Shown: piece by piece, positions 43,079-51,716 of the stretch
How positions within the stretch are numbered: the first letter of the stretch is position 1
How the letters are laid out: every line of letters begins with the position of its first letter
Assembly: GCA_023665755.1 (NCBI GenBank)
Contig: JAMPDF010000004.1
Location: 1 to 64,000, forward strand
Source: Prevotella sp.
GTDB lineage: Bacteria > Bacillota_I > Bacilli_A > ML615J-28 > CAG-313
Length of the DNA: 64,000 nucleotides
Direction of reading: 5' to 3'
Translations under genes and position numbers: made by a program
Notes under the pieces: model-generated
What the model saw: the letters and a program-made list of their open reading frames with translations, nothing else
What the model was told of the DNA's origin: nothing
The model's database searches: none

Positions 43079-45170
43079 TTGCTACCTCCGGCAATAAATG
43101 AATAACAGATGTTGATTGATATGTTTTGCCATTTCTTTGTACTTTTACTTGGAATTGAACATCTACAGGTTGCTTTACTTCTTTGTTATAATAAAGCCCA
43201 TTGGCACCCTTTATAAACAAATTATCCAATACGGATTCTGTAGAACTATATGTATCAGTTGACAAATCATATGTTACACTAGACTGTCCAAAATATTTTT
43301 GAAGTAAATATTCCATCCGAATCATTTCTAAAAATTCTTCATAGCGAGCTGTACGAATCAAATAGCTTGGACATTCTTTACCTTTTGGATCCATATCATG
43401 ATGACGTTTTACATTATCCATATTAAGATTATACTTTAACATCAAACTTGCAACTAGTTTAGCGTTATTTGCTAATGTACCTTCATAATTACCATCTTGA
43501 TTTACACACATTTCAATACCAATACCATTGTTATTTCCTGTACCTCTTGTTGCAGTACCATCACTTGCATGCCAACAAATGATATTATCTGCAAAACTTT
43601 GATAAATACTATAAGCATCTACTTGATAATTCCAAGAAGCCTCACGTCCACCATCTTGGAAAGCATAACGATATTGCATACTAGCTAAGAATGCTGCATT
43701 TTGCCCATTGATAGTCATTGCACTTTCATGAACCACTACCCATAAAACATTATCTTCATTTGGCATTTGATAGCCTTCATAAAATCTACTATCTAAAGTA
43801 CTTTGTGGAACAGTTGGTTTATATACTGTACCTAATGTACCAGAACCAAAAAACTTAGCTACAAAATCAGTTCTTTTTTCATCAATTAAATATTCCTTGT
43901 TCACATTGAGTGGTGTAGTTTGGAATAAATTTAATACACCATATGAGTTGATTCTTTCTTGATAATCTAAATAAAGCTCATCATTGTATTCTTTATGTAA
44001 ATGATTAATTGAACCTTTTAATTCTATTTTGCTATAAGCATCTAATAAGGCTTGTAAATATGTATCCTCATCAATCATTCCGCCCACTTGTTTTAAATCA
44101 AATTCCATTGTGCTACTACTACCTTCATATTTAATTACACATTTTAAACGTACATCGGTTTTTTCCATTGGTGTCAATACCACTTGATCTAAAACAATAA
44201 ATTCAGGAACATTTGCACTCCATGCTAAATCTGTTTCATATGTATCACAATATAGTGGCAATGTGCTTTCTTTTCCTTCTGCAAATGCAGTTACCATTTG
44301 TTGAACCTCTGTTTTTGCAAGATCTACTCGCTTTAAGCCACTCCAAGCAGATACAATTACTTCGGTAGGATATATAATGGCTATTCCATCTTTGATAACA
44401 TATATATTTAAAATAACAGTTTGATCTCGTTTACCTTGGGTAATTTCACCCTTTGATGTCATAATATTTGAATCTAGGCTCTCATATAAAACAGAACATC
44501 CATTGTAATCTCTTGTAATCAATGTTACATTTTTATTTAATGCTTTGGCGACTTTTGTTTGATAATAATTATATGCATAGTCGTAAGCACCTTTAGATAC
44601 ACTCGTTGTTTTTACTGTAATTTGATAATTTCTTTTGTAAGTTGTTCCATCAATTGTTATTTCGGCAACTAAAATTACCTCTTTATCCGCATCTTGATAT
44701 ACAAGTGTACCATCATCCAATAATACATCGTGGTCAAGCGATGTCCACTTGATATCATACGTTTCCAATTGTTTTGGCAAAACAAGCGCTGAAGAAGTCT
44801 CTTGAGGAAGTAGGGATTCCAATTGTTGATCAATTAAATCTTTTGAGAAAACTTTTTGACAAACAGAACAATAACTTCCCTTATCATAAGTAGCATTCAC
44901 TATCGTATGTCCTAATGCTTCCCCTTCTGTACTATGACACCTATCACAAGTTTTTGGATTTTCACAATCTGCATCTTTCCAGTTATGTCCAAGAGGAGAA
45001 CCCTCCGTTGTTTGACATACACTACACATTTTTGCATTTGTACAAGTAGCCTCTACCCATGTATGGCCATTTTGTTCACATTCACTTTTTGGCTTATTCT
45101 TTTTGCACCCTATTAAAGAAAGTACGCAAAGTAACATAATTATACATAAACCATATCCTTTTTTATTCAT
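43068..45170 (-). CDS. Amidase_2/PGRP-type N-acetylmuramoyl-L-alanine amidase lipoprotein
   Basis: 700 aa. Lipobox LIGC (MNKKGYGLCIIMLLCVLSL), then two full and one degenerate 26-residue Cys/His repeats (HTWVEATCTNAKMCSVCQTT type), then BIG-like beta domains (~120-360). The catalytic part (~400-640) has the Amidase_2 zinc set: VVHES, CWHASDG and a PKGKECPSY Cys, plus a Tyr/Lys-type IGIEMCVN. It cleaves MurNAc-L-Ala bonds in the wall by family analogy. The Cys repeats also occur in the CHAP lipoprotein at 49100. SD is GAGGT. Coupled to psuG by an 11-base overlap. Confidence 0.88.
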   Translation of the reverse strand: MNKKGYGLCIIMLLCVLSLIGCKKNKPKSECEQNGHTWVEATCTNAKMCSVCQTTEGSPLGHNWKDADCENPKTCDRCHSTEGEALGHTIVNATYDKGSYCSVCQKVFSKDLIDQQLESLLPQETSSALVLPKQLETYDIKWTSLDHDVLLDDGTLVYQDADKEVILVAEITIDGTTYKRNYQITVKTTSVSKGAYDYAYNYYQTKVAKALNKNVTLITRDYNGCSVLYESLDSNIMTSKGEITQGKRDQTVILNIYVIKDGIAIIYPTEVIVSAWSGLKRVDLAKTEVQQMVTAFAEGKESTLPLYCDTYETDLAWSANVPEFIVLDQVVLTPMEKTDVRLKCVIKYEGSSSTMEFDLKQVGGMIDEDTYLQALLDAYSKIELKGSINHLHKEYNDELYLDYQERINSYGVLNLFQTTPLNVNKEYLIDEKRTDFVAKFFGSGTLGTVYKPTVPQSTLDSRFYEGYQMPNEDNVLWVVVHESAMTINGQNAAFLASMQYRYAFQDGGREASWNYQVDAYSIYQSFADNIICWHASDGTATRGTGNNNGIGIEMCVNQDGNYEGTLANNAKLVASLMLKYNLNMDNVKRHHDMDPKGKECPSYLIRTARYEEFLEMIRMEYLLQKYFGQSSVTYDLSTDTYSSTESVLDNLFIKGANGLYYNKEVKQPVDVQFQVKVQRNGKTYQSTSVIHLLPEVASEA

Positions 45171-45280
45171 TTTATATTACCTCTTTTCTACCCTCATATT
45201 ATAACATATTTTTTTGAAAAAGCAAATACCTAAACCAATAATTTTGCCCTTCTTGTCTAAACAATACATCTTTTTAATAA

Positions 45281-45308
45281 AAAAACTTTCCCAATAAGGA
45301 AAGTTTCG
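45281..45308 (-). terminator. Terminator of the Cthe_2159-like lipoprotein gene
   Basis: AAACTTTCC (45283-45291) pairs with GGAAAGTTT (45298-45306) with a six-base loop, and a T run follows on the minus strand. Confidence 0.8.
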
Positions 45309-45319
45309 CTAAATCATTT

Positions 45320-47182
45320 TTAATATCTTGGGCCTCCAAATCCCCCTCCTGGACGATTGGGACCTACAGCTTTTCCAATTTGATTTAAAATATTTGTCAA
45401 TGTTACCGACTGATTATTTGCACCTACTGTAATAGTATACGTGTGTTGTAGGATAAAATCTGGTAAACTCACAATTAAAGATTGAAATTGTTTTTTGGAT
45501 ATTGTTTCAAATAAAATATCACTAGACTCATTTTGAATTTGCACTTTAGTATTGGCTGACACCATATTCGATAAATTATATGATACAAAACACTGTTCCG
45601 AATTTTTAGATGGGGTCTCAACCATTCCTGATGATCCCATAGCAATTACAATTCCCCCATTTATTAAAATTCCTCTATCTGCATCAATGGCAGCATCTCC
45701 ATTAGATACTGGTCCATGAACAATTGTAATGCCCCCTGCAAATTCAATTGTACCATTACTATCTATCCCATCTCCTAAGGCATCAATTTGAATATTTCCT
45801 CCACCAATATATATATTGAAGTCATATTGTGATAAATCTTTGTTTGCAGCATTAAGTGCATCATCCCTACTAATGATATCAATTCGACCACCATAAATTT
45901 CTACTTTGGCACCTTCAATACCTTCATAACATTTAGAAATGGTTATATCTCCAGATACTATTTTGGAAACGTATTCTGCATGAATACCATCATCACCACT
46001 TTCTATTTCAAATGTACCACTTTGAATAATCAGATTCCCTTTAGAAGAAATCGCATCACTATTGCTATTGATTATATATTTCCCACCATCAATGACAAGC
46101 ATATAGTTATGCTCACATTGAGAAACTAAATCTATTTTAGTAGTATCGGTTACATATTCAATCCCATCTACTTTTATGGCTTTTCCATCCGCATGATCCG
46201 ATGAATATTCTGTAATAATATCGGGTGCACCTGTATTGGTCGTAATATCAATAACTATATCATCATCATTTTCTATATATAAAAATGAATTGGCTGAAAT
46301 ACCATCATCACCAGATACTATTTTCATTCCTGTATTATGAATATAGATATATCCTTGATAAGGGTCTTTTGTATATATGTCTTTTTCCTCTTCAGTTTCT
46401 GCCTCAATTCCTGTTTTTATACCATCTCCTAAAGCATTAATTTCTAAAGTGGCATCTGTCAAGTTGATTCTTTCATCTGCTTTTATCCCATTGTTGGGTA
46501 CATTCATGTGGATTGTTGTACCAAAAATATCTAATTCTTTTTTTACCTTTAAACCAGTTGTATCTTCACCTTTTGCATTTAAAATCAATTTACCTTTTCC
46601 ATTGATAACTAAACTTGACTTTTTAGCTTGAATAATGGCTGAGTCTCCATCTATTTTTGTATCAGCAGAACTATCTGATAAATAATTTAATGTATTTTCT
46701 TGAACAGTCAATATTCTCATTCCATCATTTTTTGCAAATACAAGTGGGGCTTGTGCTTGATTATCTTTAGTTTCAATTGTTACATTATTTAAAATGATTC
46801 TTACGTAACTTGGTTTACCAGAAATAGAAATTGCACCACAAAATGTCGAAGTAAACATATATACTCCATCTTTGATAATGGTGAATACATCTTCTTGATA
46901 CGTATAATAATCTGTATTCTCATTTTCTACTAGTTTGGATAAATCTATTTGTATGGCGTCAGTTGTAGATGTATCTAACAATTCTTCACTTGGATGCAAT
47001 ACCTTTTCTAAATTGACCAAACTATCTTTTTGAATAGTAGATAGATCTGATTTTTCACCTGTTTGACCACCTCCTAAATGATCAAAATCAGGATTTTCTT
47101 GATTCATTTTACATCCTACTAATCCTATCCCCATAAACACTATCAATGCCAAATAAACTATCTTTCTAAACATTTTTTCCAT
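45320..47182 (-). CDS. Cthe_2159-family beta-helix lipoprotein (polysaccharide-binding)
   Basis: 620 aa. Lipobox LVGC, then a ~500-residue right-handed beta-helix of repeated short strands ending in GxDGIxA-type turns (GDGIKT, SGDDGISANS, GDDGIHAE, IGGGNIQIDALGDGIDSNG). This is the pattern of the Cthe_2159 family (DUF4353), whose Clostridium thermocellum member binds calcium and polygalacturonate. Many GDG/NAD turns could bind Ca2+. A pectin-like or other acidic polysaccharide ligand is inferred. SD is AAGGAG. The C-terminal PGGGFGGPRY tail is Gly-rich. Confidence 0.85.
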   Translation of the reverse strand: MEKMFRKIVYLALIVFMGIGLVGCKMNQENPDFDHLGGGQTGEKSDLSTIQKDSLVNLEKVLHPSEELLDTSTTDAIQIDLSKLVENENTDYYTYQEDVFTIIKDGVYMFTSTFCGAISISGKPSYVRIILNNVTIETKDNQAQAPLVFAKNDGMRILTVQENTLNYLSDSSADTKIDGDSAIIQAKKSSLVINGKGKLILNAKGEDTTGLKVKKELDIFGTTIHMNVPNNGIKADERINLTDATLEINALGDGIKTGIEAETEEEKDIYTKDPYQGYIYIHNTGMKIVSGDDGISANSFLYIENDDDIVIDITTNTGAPDIITEYSSDHADGKAIKVDGIEYVTDTTKIDLVSQCEHNYMLVIDGGKYIINSNSDAISSKGNLIIQSGTFEIESGDDGIHAEYVSKIVSGDITISKCYEGIEGAKVEIYGGRIDIISRDDALNAANKDLSQYDFNIYIGGGNIQIDALGDGIDSNGTIEFAGGITIVHGPVSNGDAAIDADRGILINGGIVIAMGSSGMVETPSKNSEQCFVSYNLSNMVSANTKVQIQNESSDILFETISKKQFQSLIVSLPDFILQHTYTITVGANNQSVTLTNILNQIGKAVGPNRPGGGFGGPRY

Positions 47183-47236
47183 TTTATTATCTCCTTATAT
47201 TCTTGCATATTCATTATACTTTACCATAATGAATTT

Positions 47237-47878
47237 TTACTGAATAAATTTGAGAATATCAGAGAATGTTTTAGCAATCATTTCTACACCATGTACTTTC
47301 AAAAACGCTTCTCCTCTAAACCCCCAAGCAGCTCCGATACAAGGTAATTGTGCATTTTGTGCAGTTAAAACATCTATATCACTATCTCCTACATATACTG
47401 TAGTAGCAGGATCTGCTTGAAGTTGTTTCATTGCTAAATCTACCATATCTCTACTTGGTTTTTTGGCATAACCTGGTTGTTCACCAATCATTACATCCAT
47501 ATACTTACCAAATAAAGGTGTACATATTTCAGTTACCCCTTGTTGATATTTATTCGAAACAATGGCCATTCGGATACCTTTTGCTTTCAAAACTGCTAAT
47601 GTTTCAAATACACCTTGATAAGGTGCTGTTTTATTTGTTTTATTTTTTTCATAATGGGTTAAAAAGGTTTGGTAAACCGCGTCAAAATTTTTTATATTTT
47701 GAGGAAGGGCTCTTTCAATCATAACTCGAATACCACTACCTACAAAAAATTTAACCTCTTCATAAGTATGTGTAGCATATCCCTCTTTTGCCAGTGCATA
47801 GTTTAAACTATCAGCCAAATCATCTAGTGTATTCAGTAAAGTACCATCTAAGTCAAAAATAATTGTTGTATATTTCAT
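47237..47878 (-). CDS. HAD-superfamily phosphatase (Gph/phosphoglycolate-phosphatase-like)
   Basis: 213 aa. HAD motifs in order: I FDLDGTLLNT, II VSNK, III lysine in KKPSR, IV GDSDIDVLTA. The helical cap between motifs I and II (residues ~15-80) is of the C1 type seen in phosphoglycolate phosphatases and PpaX pyrophosphatases. Exact substrate cannot be read from sequence. SD is AGGTAGG. It lies eight bases after the SNase gene and is co-transcribed with it. Confidence 0.88.
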   Translation of the reverse strand: MKYTTIIFDLDGTLLNTLDDLADSLNYALAKEGYATHTYEEVKFFVGSGIRVMIERALPQNIKNFDAVYQTFLTHYEKNKTNKTAPYQGVFETLAVLKAKGIRMAIVSNKYQQGVTEICTPLFGKYMDVMIGEQPGYAKKPSRDMVDLAMKQLQADPATTVYVGDSDIDVLTAQNAQLPCIGAAWGFRGEAFLKVHGVEMIAKTFSDILKFIQ

Positions 47879-47886
47879 TTGCCTAC

Positions 47887-48681
47887 CTATTTGAACTTTC
47901 TTCTATCATAATCATATTCTGGATCTATTTCACCAAAAAAGCGTCTTCCAGTTTTCATTGTAGCAATACTTGCTTCCATAAAAACATCTTTATATTTAGA
48001 TTTACTTAAAGTAGAATTGCTATATCCTTGTTCAATGATTTCTAAATTCAAAAGCACGCCATCTACCCAAACAAACCCCAAATATCTACCATATGTTTCT
48101 GTTCTAGCCCCTTCTGCTTCTAGAACAATTGTTTTCGCTTCATTTAATCTTGCTTTGGTATAACGTGATGCTGCAAGACCCCAAGGATCTTCTCCCGCAT
48201 ATACTTCTGGTGTATCTATACCAAGAAAACGAAGTTTAAATGTTTGCCCTGTAATGATATCTTCAAAGGTCGCCGTATCACCATCTGTACCATAAACTAA
48301 CCTAACTTGACCTACTCCATCTTGAATGAAACTCTTTCCTTCCCATTCAAAATCCATTTCTAATGTACTAGATAAAGTAGAAGTTAACGGAAGTACAGTA
48401 GTATAAATTGATAGATGTTTATCTTTGGGATACGAATCTCCAGCACAATAACCATTTCCATATCGAACAAATTGATTTAATTCATCATCACTTTTAATGA
48501 TTTGTTTCTCAAAATAAAAAGAATAAGTAATATCATAATCTGCTAATTTTTCTATAATTTGTTCTCTTGTCATTCCTGTTAAATCAGGTAATATCAATTT
48601 AGTAGAATCTACAATACCTGTTGTACATCCTACAAGTAATAAAACTAAACATATATATCCTGTTATCCACAATTTTCTCAT
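47887..48681 (-). CDS. Surface SNase-like nuclease lipoprotein with PASTA-like domain
   Basis: 264 aa. Lipobox LVGC, then a ~50-residue PASTA-like segment (LPDLTGMTREQIIEKLADY), then a thermonuclease domain with the Ca2+/catalytic set: RLVYGTDGDTATF, LRFLGIDTPEV, E in AEGARTETYGRYLGFV (Arg/Glu/Arg layout), LNLEIIEQGYSN and the GRRFFGE tail. Secreted nucleases of this class digest DNA or RNA outside the cell, for nutrients or to clear DNA. The PASTA-like part could bind peptidoglycan, as in PBPs. SD is AAAGGAG. Confidence 0.9.
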   Translation of the reverse strand: MRKLWITGYICLVLLLVGCTTGIVDSTKLILPDLTGMTREQIIEKLADYDITYSFYFEKQIIKSDDELNQFVRYGNGYCAGDSYPKDKHLSIYTTVLPLTSTLSSTLEMDFEWEGKSFIQDGVGQVRLVYGTDGDTATFEDIITGQTFKLRFLGIDTPEVYAGEDPWGLAASRYTKARLNEAKTIVLEAEGARTETYGRYLGFVWVDGVLLNLEIIEQGYSNSTLSKSKYKDVFMEASIATMKTGRRFFGEIDPEYDYDRRKFK

Positions 48682-48840
48682 TATACTTTCTCCTTTTTGA
48701 ATTGTATTATATCATACTTTTTTCTTTTTTTCAATCATTACTTCTCCTTGTAAATTTTCTATTTACATATAAGTATTGTTTTTTTTTGATTTATTTGTTA
48801 TAATAAATTGTAATTTTATAAAAACGTATACAAAATTATG

Positions 48841-48886
48841 ATTTGTAATAAAGCTGTGAAAACATTTTAAGCTCTTTATTACAAAT
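48841..48886. repeat. 13-bp inverted repeat with 20-bp spacer
   Basis: ATTTGTAATAAAG at 48841-48853 is the exact reverse complement of 48874-48886. Without a T-tract it is not a terminator. It may be a dyad operator, an RNA-stem or the footprint of an excised element. Confidence 0.55.
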
Positions 48887-48924
48887 GTGTCAATATGTTT
48901 TGCATGTTTGCTCTATCCATCTAA

Positions 48925-49074
48925 ATAAGCACAAAATTTTATCTAAAAAATTCTACTTTTGCACATTGTGATGTTCATCCATTTCAATTTTGTTGCAACG
49001 AGTGTAACAAATTAGATAAAATGTATGAATGGTGTAAAACATTTGAACTATGTTTTCATAGGCATAATAAATAA
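48925..49074 (+). pseudogene. Possible Cys-rich ORF remnant (no start codon)
   Basis: A 49-codon open stretch on the plus strand encodes a C/H/K-rich segment (CDVHPFQFCCNECNKLDKMY, then EWCKTFELCFHRH), ending in TAA. It has no start codon and an in-frame TAA just before it. The clustered Cys/His looks protein-coding (CCxxC), so it may be the tail of a decayed zinc-finger-like gene. That is tentative and rests on composition only. Confidence 0.25.
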
Positions 49075-49099
49075 TTTATTAAAAGAAAGGTAGATGAGA

Positions 49100-50833
49100 A
49101 TGAAGAAAAGATTATTTTTTATTTTAATGTTTGCGTTATGTATTTGTACAAGTTGTAAAAAAACACCCCCAAAAAGTGAGTGCGAACAAAATGGTCATAC
49201 ATGGCAAGAAGCTACTTGTACTAGCGCTAGAACGTGTACTATTTGCCAAAAAACAGATGGTAATGCTCTTGGTCATGATTGGATAGATGCCACTTGTTTT
49301 TCACCCAAAACTTGTTCTGTTTGTCATGCAACAGAAGGAACTGCTCTTAATCATATTTGGGCAGAGGCTACTTGTACTTTGGCAAAACACTGTACACTAT
49401 GTAATATGACAGAAGGATTACCGCTTGAACATCAATATACAGAACCTACTTTAGATGATCCTGCAACTTGTACTTTGTGCGGACACACTAAAGGAACCCC
49501 CTTATCTCCAATTCAATACGATTTGATAATAGACTATATATCCATCGATGAGACTACAATGATTTGGATAGATGATTATTTTGAACTCGATCCTTTTGAT
49601 ATCACTTACACTCAAGATAATATTATTCAAATTGATCGTTTTGGCACAATTAAAGCTCTTCAAGTAGGAAAAACCAAAGTAAAATTTACCTTAAAAGCTA
49701 ATCCACTTTTGTATTTCGAATTTGATTTCGAAGTTATTCCTAAGATGCCGAGTATTTATGTTACTTATGAAAAAATGACCATTGGCGATAGTACTCATAT
49801 TTATTTTAGAGATAAATCTATGTGCATTGACGATTACGATATTACATTTTCTAATCATTCTTTAGTACTAAAACCCGACTTATCAATTGAAGCTGTTCAA
49901 TATGGTTCTAGTAAGATTACTATTACATCTAAACTAGATCAACGGTTAACCGCAACTTGCGAAGTATCTGTTGTTAATAAAGATAGCTTTTTATTACTAT
50001 ATGCGGAAAACAAGACAGAATCAGTTCCTGCTGGTGAAAGATTTAGAATGTCTAATTCTTTCAATTTGTCTAATGATAATTTGGTATGGATTAGTTCTAA
50101 TAAAGAGGTTGCTGTAGTATCGGATAAAGGCGTTATTACCACAAAATCAGAAGGATACACTATTATTAGTGTTTATGATAAAAACAACATCAATGATAAA
50201 TCCAAAAAAACTAACTTTTATCTAGATGTGACTGGTTCTATTGAAGTCGATTATTTAAGTCGGTTTATCCTAACCGCTCTTGAAGAAAACGGGACAGAGG
50301 AAGTTGGAAATAACATTCAAAAATATGGTGAATGGTATCCGAACAATGGTCAACCTTGGTGTGCAATGTTTGTATCTTGGTGTTGGAATCAAGCAGGTTT
50401 ATCCACAGATATTTTGTGTAAGTATCAAGGATGTACTGCAGGTATGAAATGGTGTACTGAAAATGGTATTATGCATTACGTTCAAGATTTCCGCTTTAGC
50501 GAACCATTAGAACAAGGGGCTTCACAAAATCAATATAAAGAAGATTATAAACCTGTAACAGGAGACATTGTGTTCTTCTTAAGTAGCGGAATGTCTCATA
50601 CTGGCATTTGTATTTATGCAGACGATACCTATCTATATACCATTGAGGGCAATACTTCAGATCGTGTGGCCATTAAGAGATGGTCTTTACAAGATGCTAG
50701 AATTACTGGTTACGCTCATCCAAAATATCCTGAATATAGTGGTGTTCGAGAAGATTTTAGTTGGATTAAAGAACTCAAAAACGATGGTACTTACTGGTGG
50801 ACAAATGTTTCTGAACAACAAAAAGTAGATTAA
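49100..50833 (+). CDS. CHAP-domain lipoprotein with Cys/His repeats
   Basis: About 577 aa. Signal MKKRLFFILMFALCICT with a TSC lipobox, four 26-residue repeats (HTWQEATCTSARTCTICQKT type, three intact and one degenerate) shared with the amidase at 43068-45170, BIG2-like segments, and a C-terminal CHAP domain (~430-570). The CHAP active site is present: Cys in QPWCAMFVSWCW, His in SGMSHTGICI, and the EGN in YTIEGNTS. CHAP proteins cleave wall amide or peptide bonds. SD is AAAGG with spacing that favours the ATG at 49100 over the one six bases earlier. Strand is opposite to the related amidase. Confidence 0.88.
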   Translation: MKKRLFFILMFALCICTSCKKTPPKSECEQNGHTWQEATCTSARTCTICQKTDGNALGHDWIDATCFSPKTCSVCHATEGTALNHIWAEATCTLAKHCTLCNMTEGLPLEHQYTEPTLDDPATCTLCGHTKGTPLSPIQYDLIIDYISIDETTMIWIDDYFELDPFDITYTQDNIIQIDRFGTIKALQVGKTKVKFTLKANPLLYFEFDFEVIPKMPSIYVTYEKMTIGDSTHIYFRDKSMCIDDYDITFSNHSLVLKPDLSIEAVQYGSSKITITSKLDQRLTATCEVSVVNKDSFLLLYAENKTESVPAGERFRMSNSFNLSNDNLVWISSNKEVAVVSDKGVITTKSEGYTIISVYDKNNINDKSKKTNFYLDVTGSIEVDYLSRFILTALEENGTEEVGNNIQKYGEWYPNNGQPWCAMFVSWCWNQAGLSTDILCKYQGCTAGMKWCTENGIMHYVQDFRFSEPLEQGASQNQYKEDYKPVTGDIVFFLSSGMSHTGICIYADDTYLYTIEGNTSDRVAIKRWSLQDARITGYAHPKYPEYSGVREDFSWIKELKNDGTYWWTNVSEQQKVD

Positions 50834-50836
50834 AAT

Positions 50837-50870
50837 GAAAAGATAAAGCGAGTTGCTTTATCTTTTTTTA
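50837..50870 (+). terminator. Terminator after the CHAP lipoprotein gene
   Basis: AGATAAAGC (50841-50849) pairs with GCTTTATCT (50854-50862), extended by A/T pairs, and is followed by a T run. Confidence 0.85.
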
Positions 50871-50902
50871 GAATTGGTATATAATGTTAGCGTTTGAAAA
50901 AA

Positions 50903-50993
50903 CATATATATCCTAATGGGGAGCATCTGCTGAGAGGTTATTTAGTTAACGACCCAAAACCTGATCTAGGTAATGCTAGCGTAGGGAAACATG
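50903..50993 (+). promoter_or_regulatory. TPP (THI-box) riboswitch
   Basis: The conserved THI elements are present in order: GGGGAGC near 50920, CTGAGAGG near 50929-50937, GACCC, ACCTGATCTAGGTAATGCTAGCGTAGGGAA at 50959-50988 (20 bases or more match the consensus with two changes). It binds thiamine pyrophosphate. A terminator 40 bases downstream makes this a transcriptional OFF switch for thiT. TATAAT at 50880-50885 is the likely -10. Confidence 0.93.
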
Positions 50994-51031
50994 CAAATTT
51001 TCATTTTGTTGAATTTGCATATCTTAGCAAT

Positions 51032-51062
51032 GTTCTTTGGATAAAACCAAAGAATTTTTTTG
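51032..51062 (+). terminator. Riboswitch-controlled terminator before thiT
   Basis: TTCTTTGG (51033-51040) pairs with CCAAAGAA (51047-51054) and is followed by seven T. A 9-bp stem just upstream (50991-50999 with 51012-51020) is a candidate anti-terminator or P1-competing helix. Confidence 0.8.
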
Positions 51063-51080
51063 TTAATAGGAGGTTTTATA

Positions 51081-51662
51081 ATGAAACATATTTTTGGTTT
51101 TACTGTAAGAGATATAGCTGAAATTGCTATATTATGTGCTATCGCTGTAGTACTAGACAAATTTGTGAAATTGTCTATTGGTGCAACAGGTGGATCTATC
51201 AATATTGCCATGGTACCACTTTTTATTATTGCTTTAAGACATGGCTGGTTTAAAGGCTTAATTGCTGGAGGACTCGTTTATGGTCTTATTAGTTGTTTAT
51301 TAGATGGATACGGCCTAATTACTTATCCACTAGAATATCTTGTTGCTTTTGGATCAGTTGCAATTACTGGTTTAGTGGCAAAATGGATTAATCAATTCTA
51401 TTTGAATAAAACTACAAAAAGTGTTATACTATCTTTCTTATGTTTAATCGGTTCTATGCTTGCTGCATTTATCATTCGTTTCATCTGTGGTTCAATAGAC
51501 TCTGTTCTTCTTTACGATTATACTTGGTCAGCTGCTTTTGTTTACAATGCCCCATACGTATTTATATCTGGTGCTGCCGTAGCAGTAATTATGTGTCTTC
51601 TTTTACCTAGTATTGTTTTACTAAATCGTGAATATCCTACTCAATATTTAAAAGGTGAATAG
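51081..51662 (+). CDS. thiT: Energy-coupling factor thiamine transporter substrate subunit ThiT
   Basis: A 193-aa integral membrane S-component (about six helices) that binds thiamine and uses a shared ECF module. The family's RHGW..GLIAGGLVYGL, DGYGLITYPLEY and the C-terminal APYVFISGAAVAV segments are present, fitting YuaJ/ThiT. The ATG at 51081 follows AGGAGG. The TPP riboswitch upstream confirms the assignment: the gene is shut when TPP is plentiful. The ECF ATPases are not in the window. Confidence 0.93.
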   Translation: MKHIFGFTVRDIAEIAILCAIAVVLDKFVKLSIGATGGSINIAMVPLFIIALRHGWFKGLIAGGLVYGLISCLLDGYGLITYPLEYLVAFGSVAITGLVAKWINQFYLNKTTKSVILSFLCLIGSMLAAFIIRFICGSIDSVLLYDYTWSAAFVYNAPYVFISGAAVAVIMCLLLPSIVLLNREYPTQYLKGE

Positions 51663-51678
51663 TTTTGTTTATGATATA

Positions 51679-51713
51679 AAATGACTGTACAATATGTACA
51701 GTCATTTTTTCTT
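51679..51713. terminator. Bidirectional terminator between thiT and the flotillin gene
   Basis: AAATGACTGTAC (51679-51690) pairs with GTACAGTCATTT (51696-51707), followed by T and preceded by A runs. It serves both convergent genes. Confidence 0.85.
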
Positions 51714-51716
51714 TTT

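Larger units (their letters stand above)
48682..49099. other. 418-base divergent intergenic region with a hairpin and a possible gene remnant
   Basis: This is the space between the divergent SNase and CHAP lipoprotein genes. It holds a 13-bp perfect inverted repeat (48841-48853 with 48874-48886, outer ATTTGTAATAAAG) with no T-tail, and a short open stretch at 48925-49074. The rest is AT-rich, and no convincing promoter pair was found. Confidence 0.5.
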
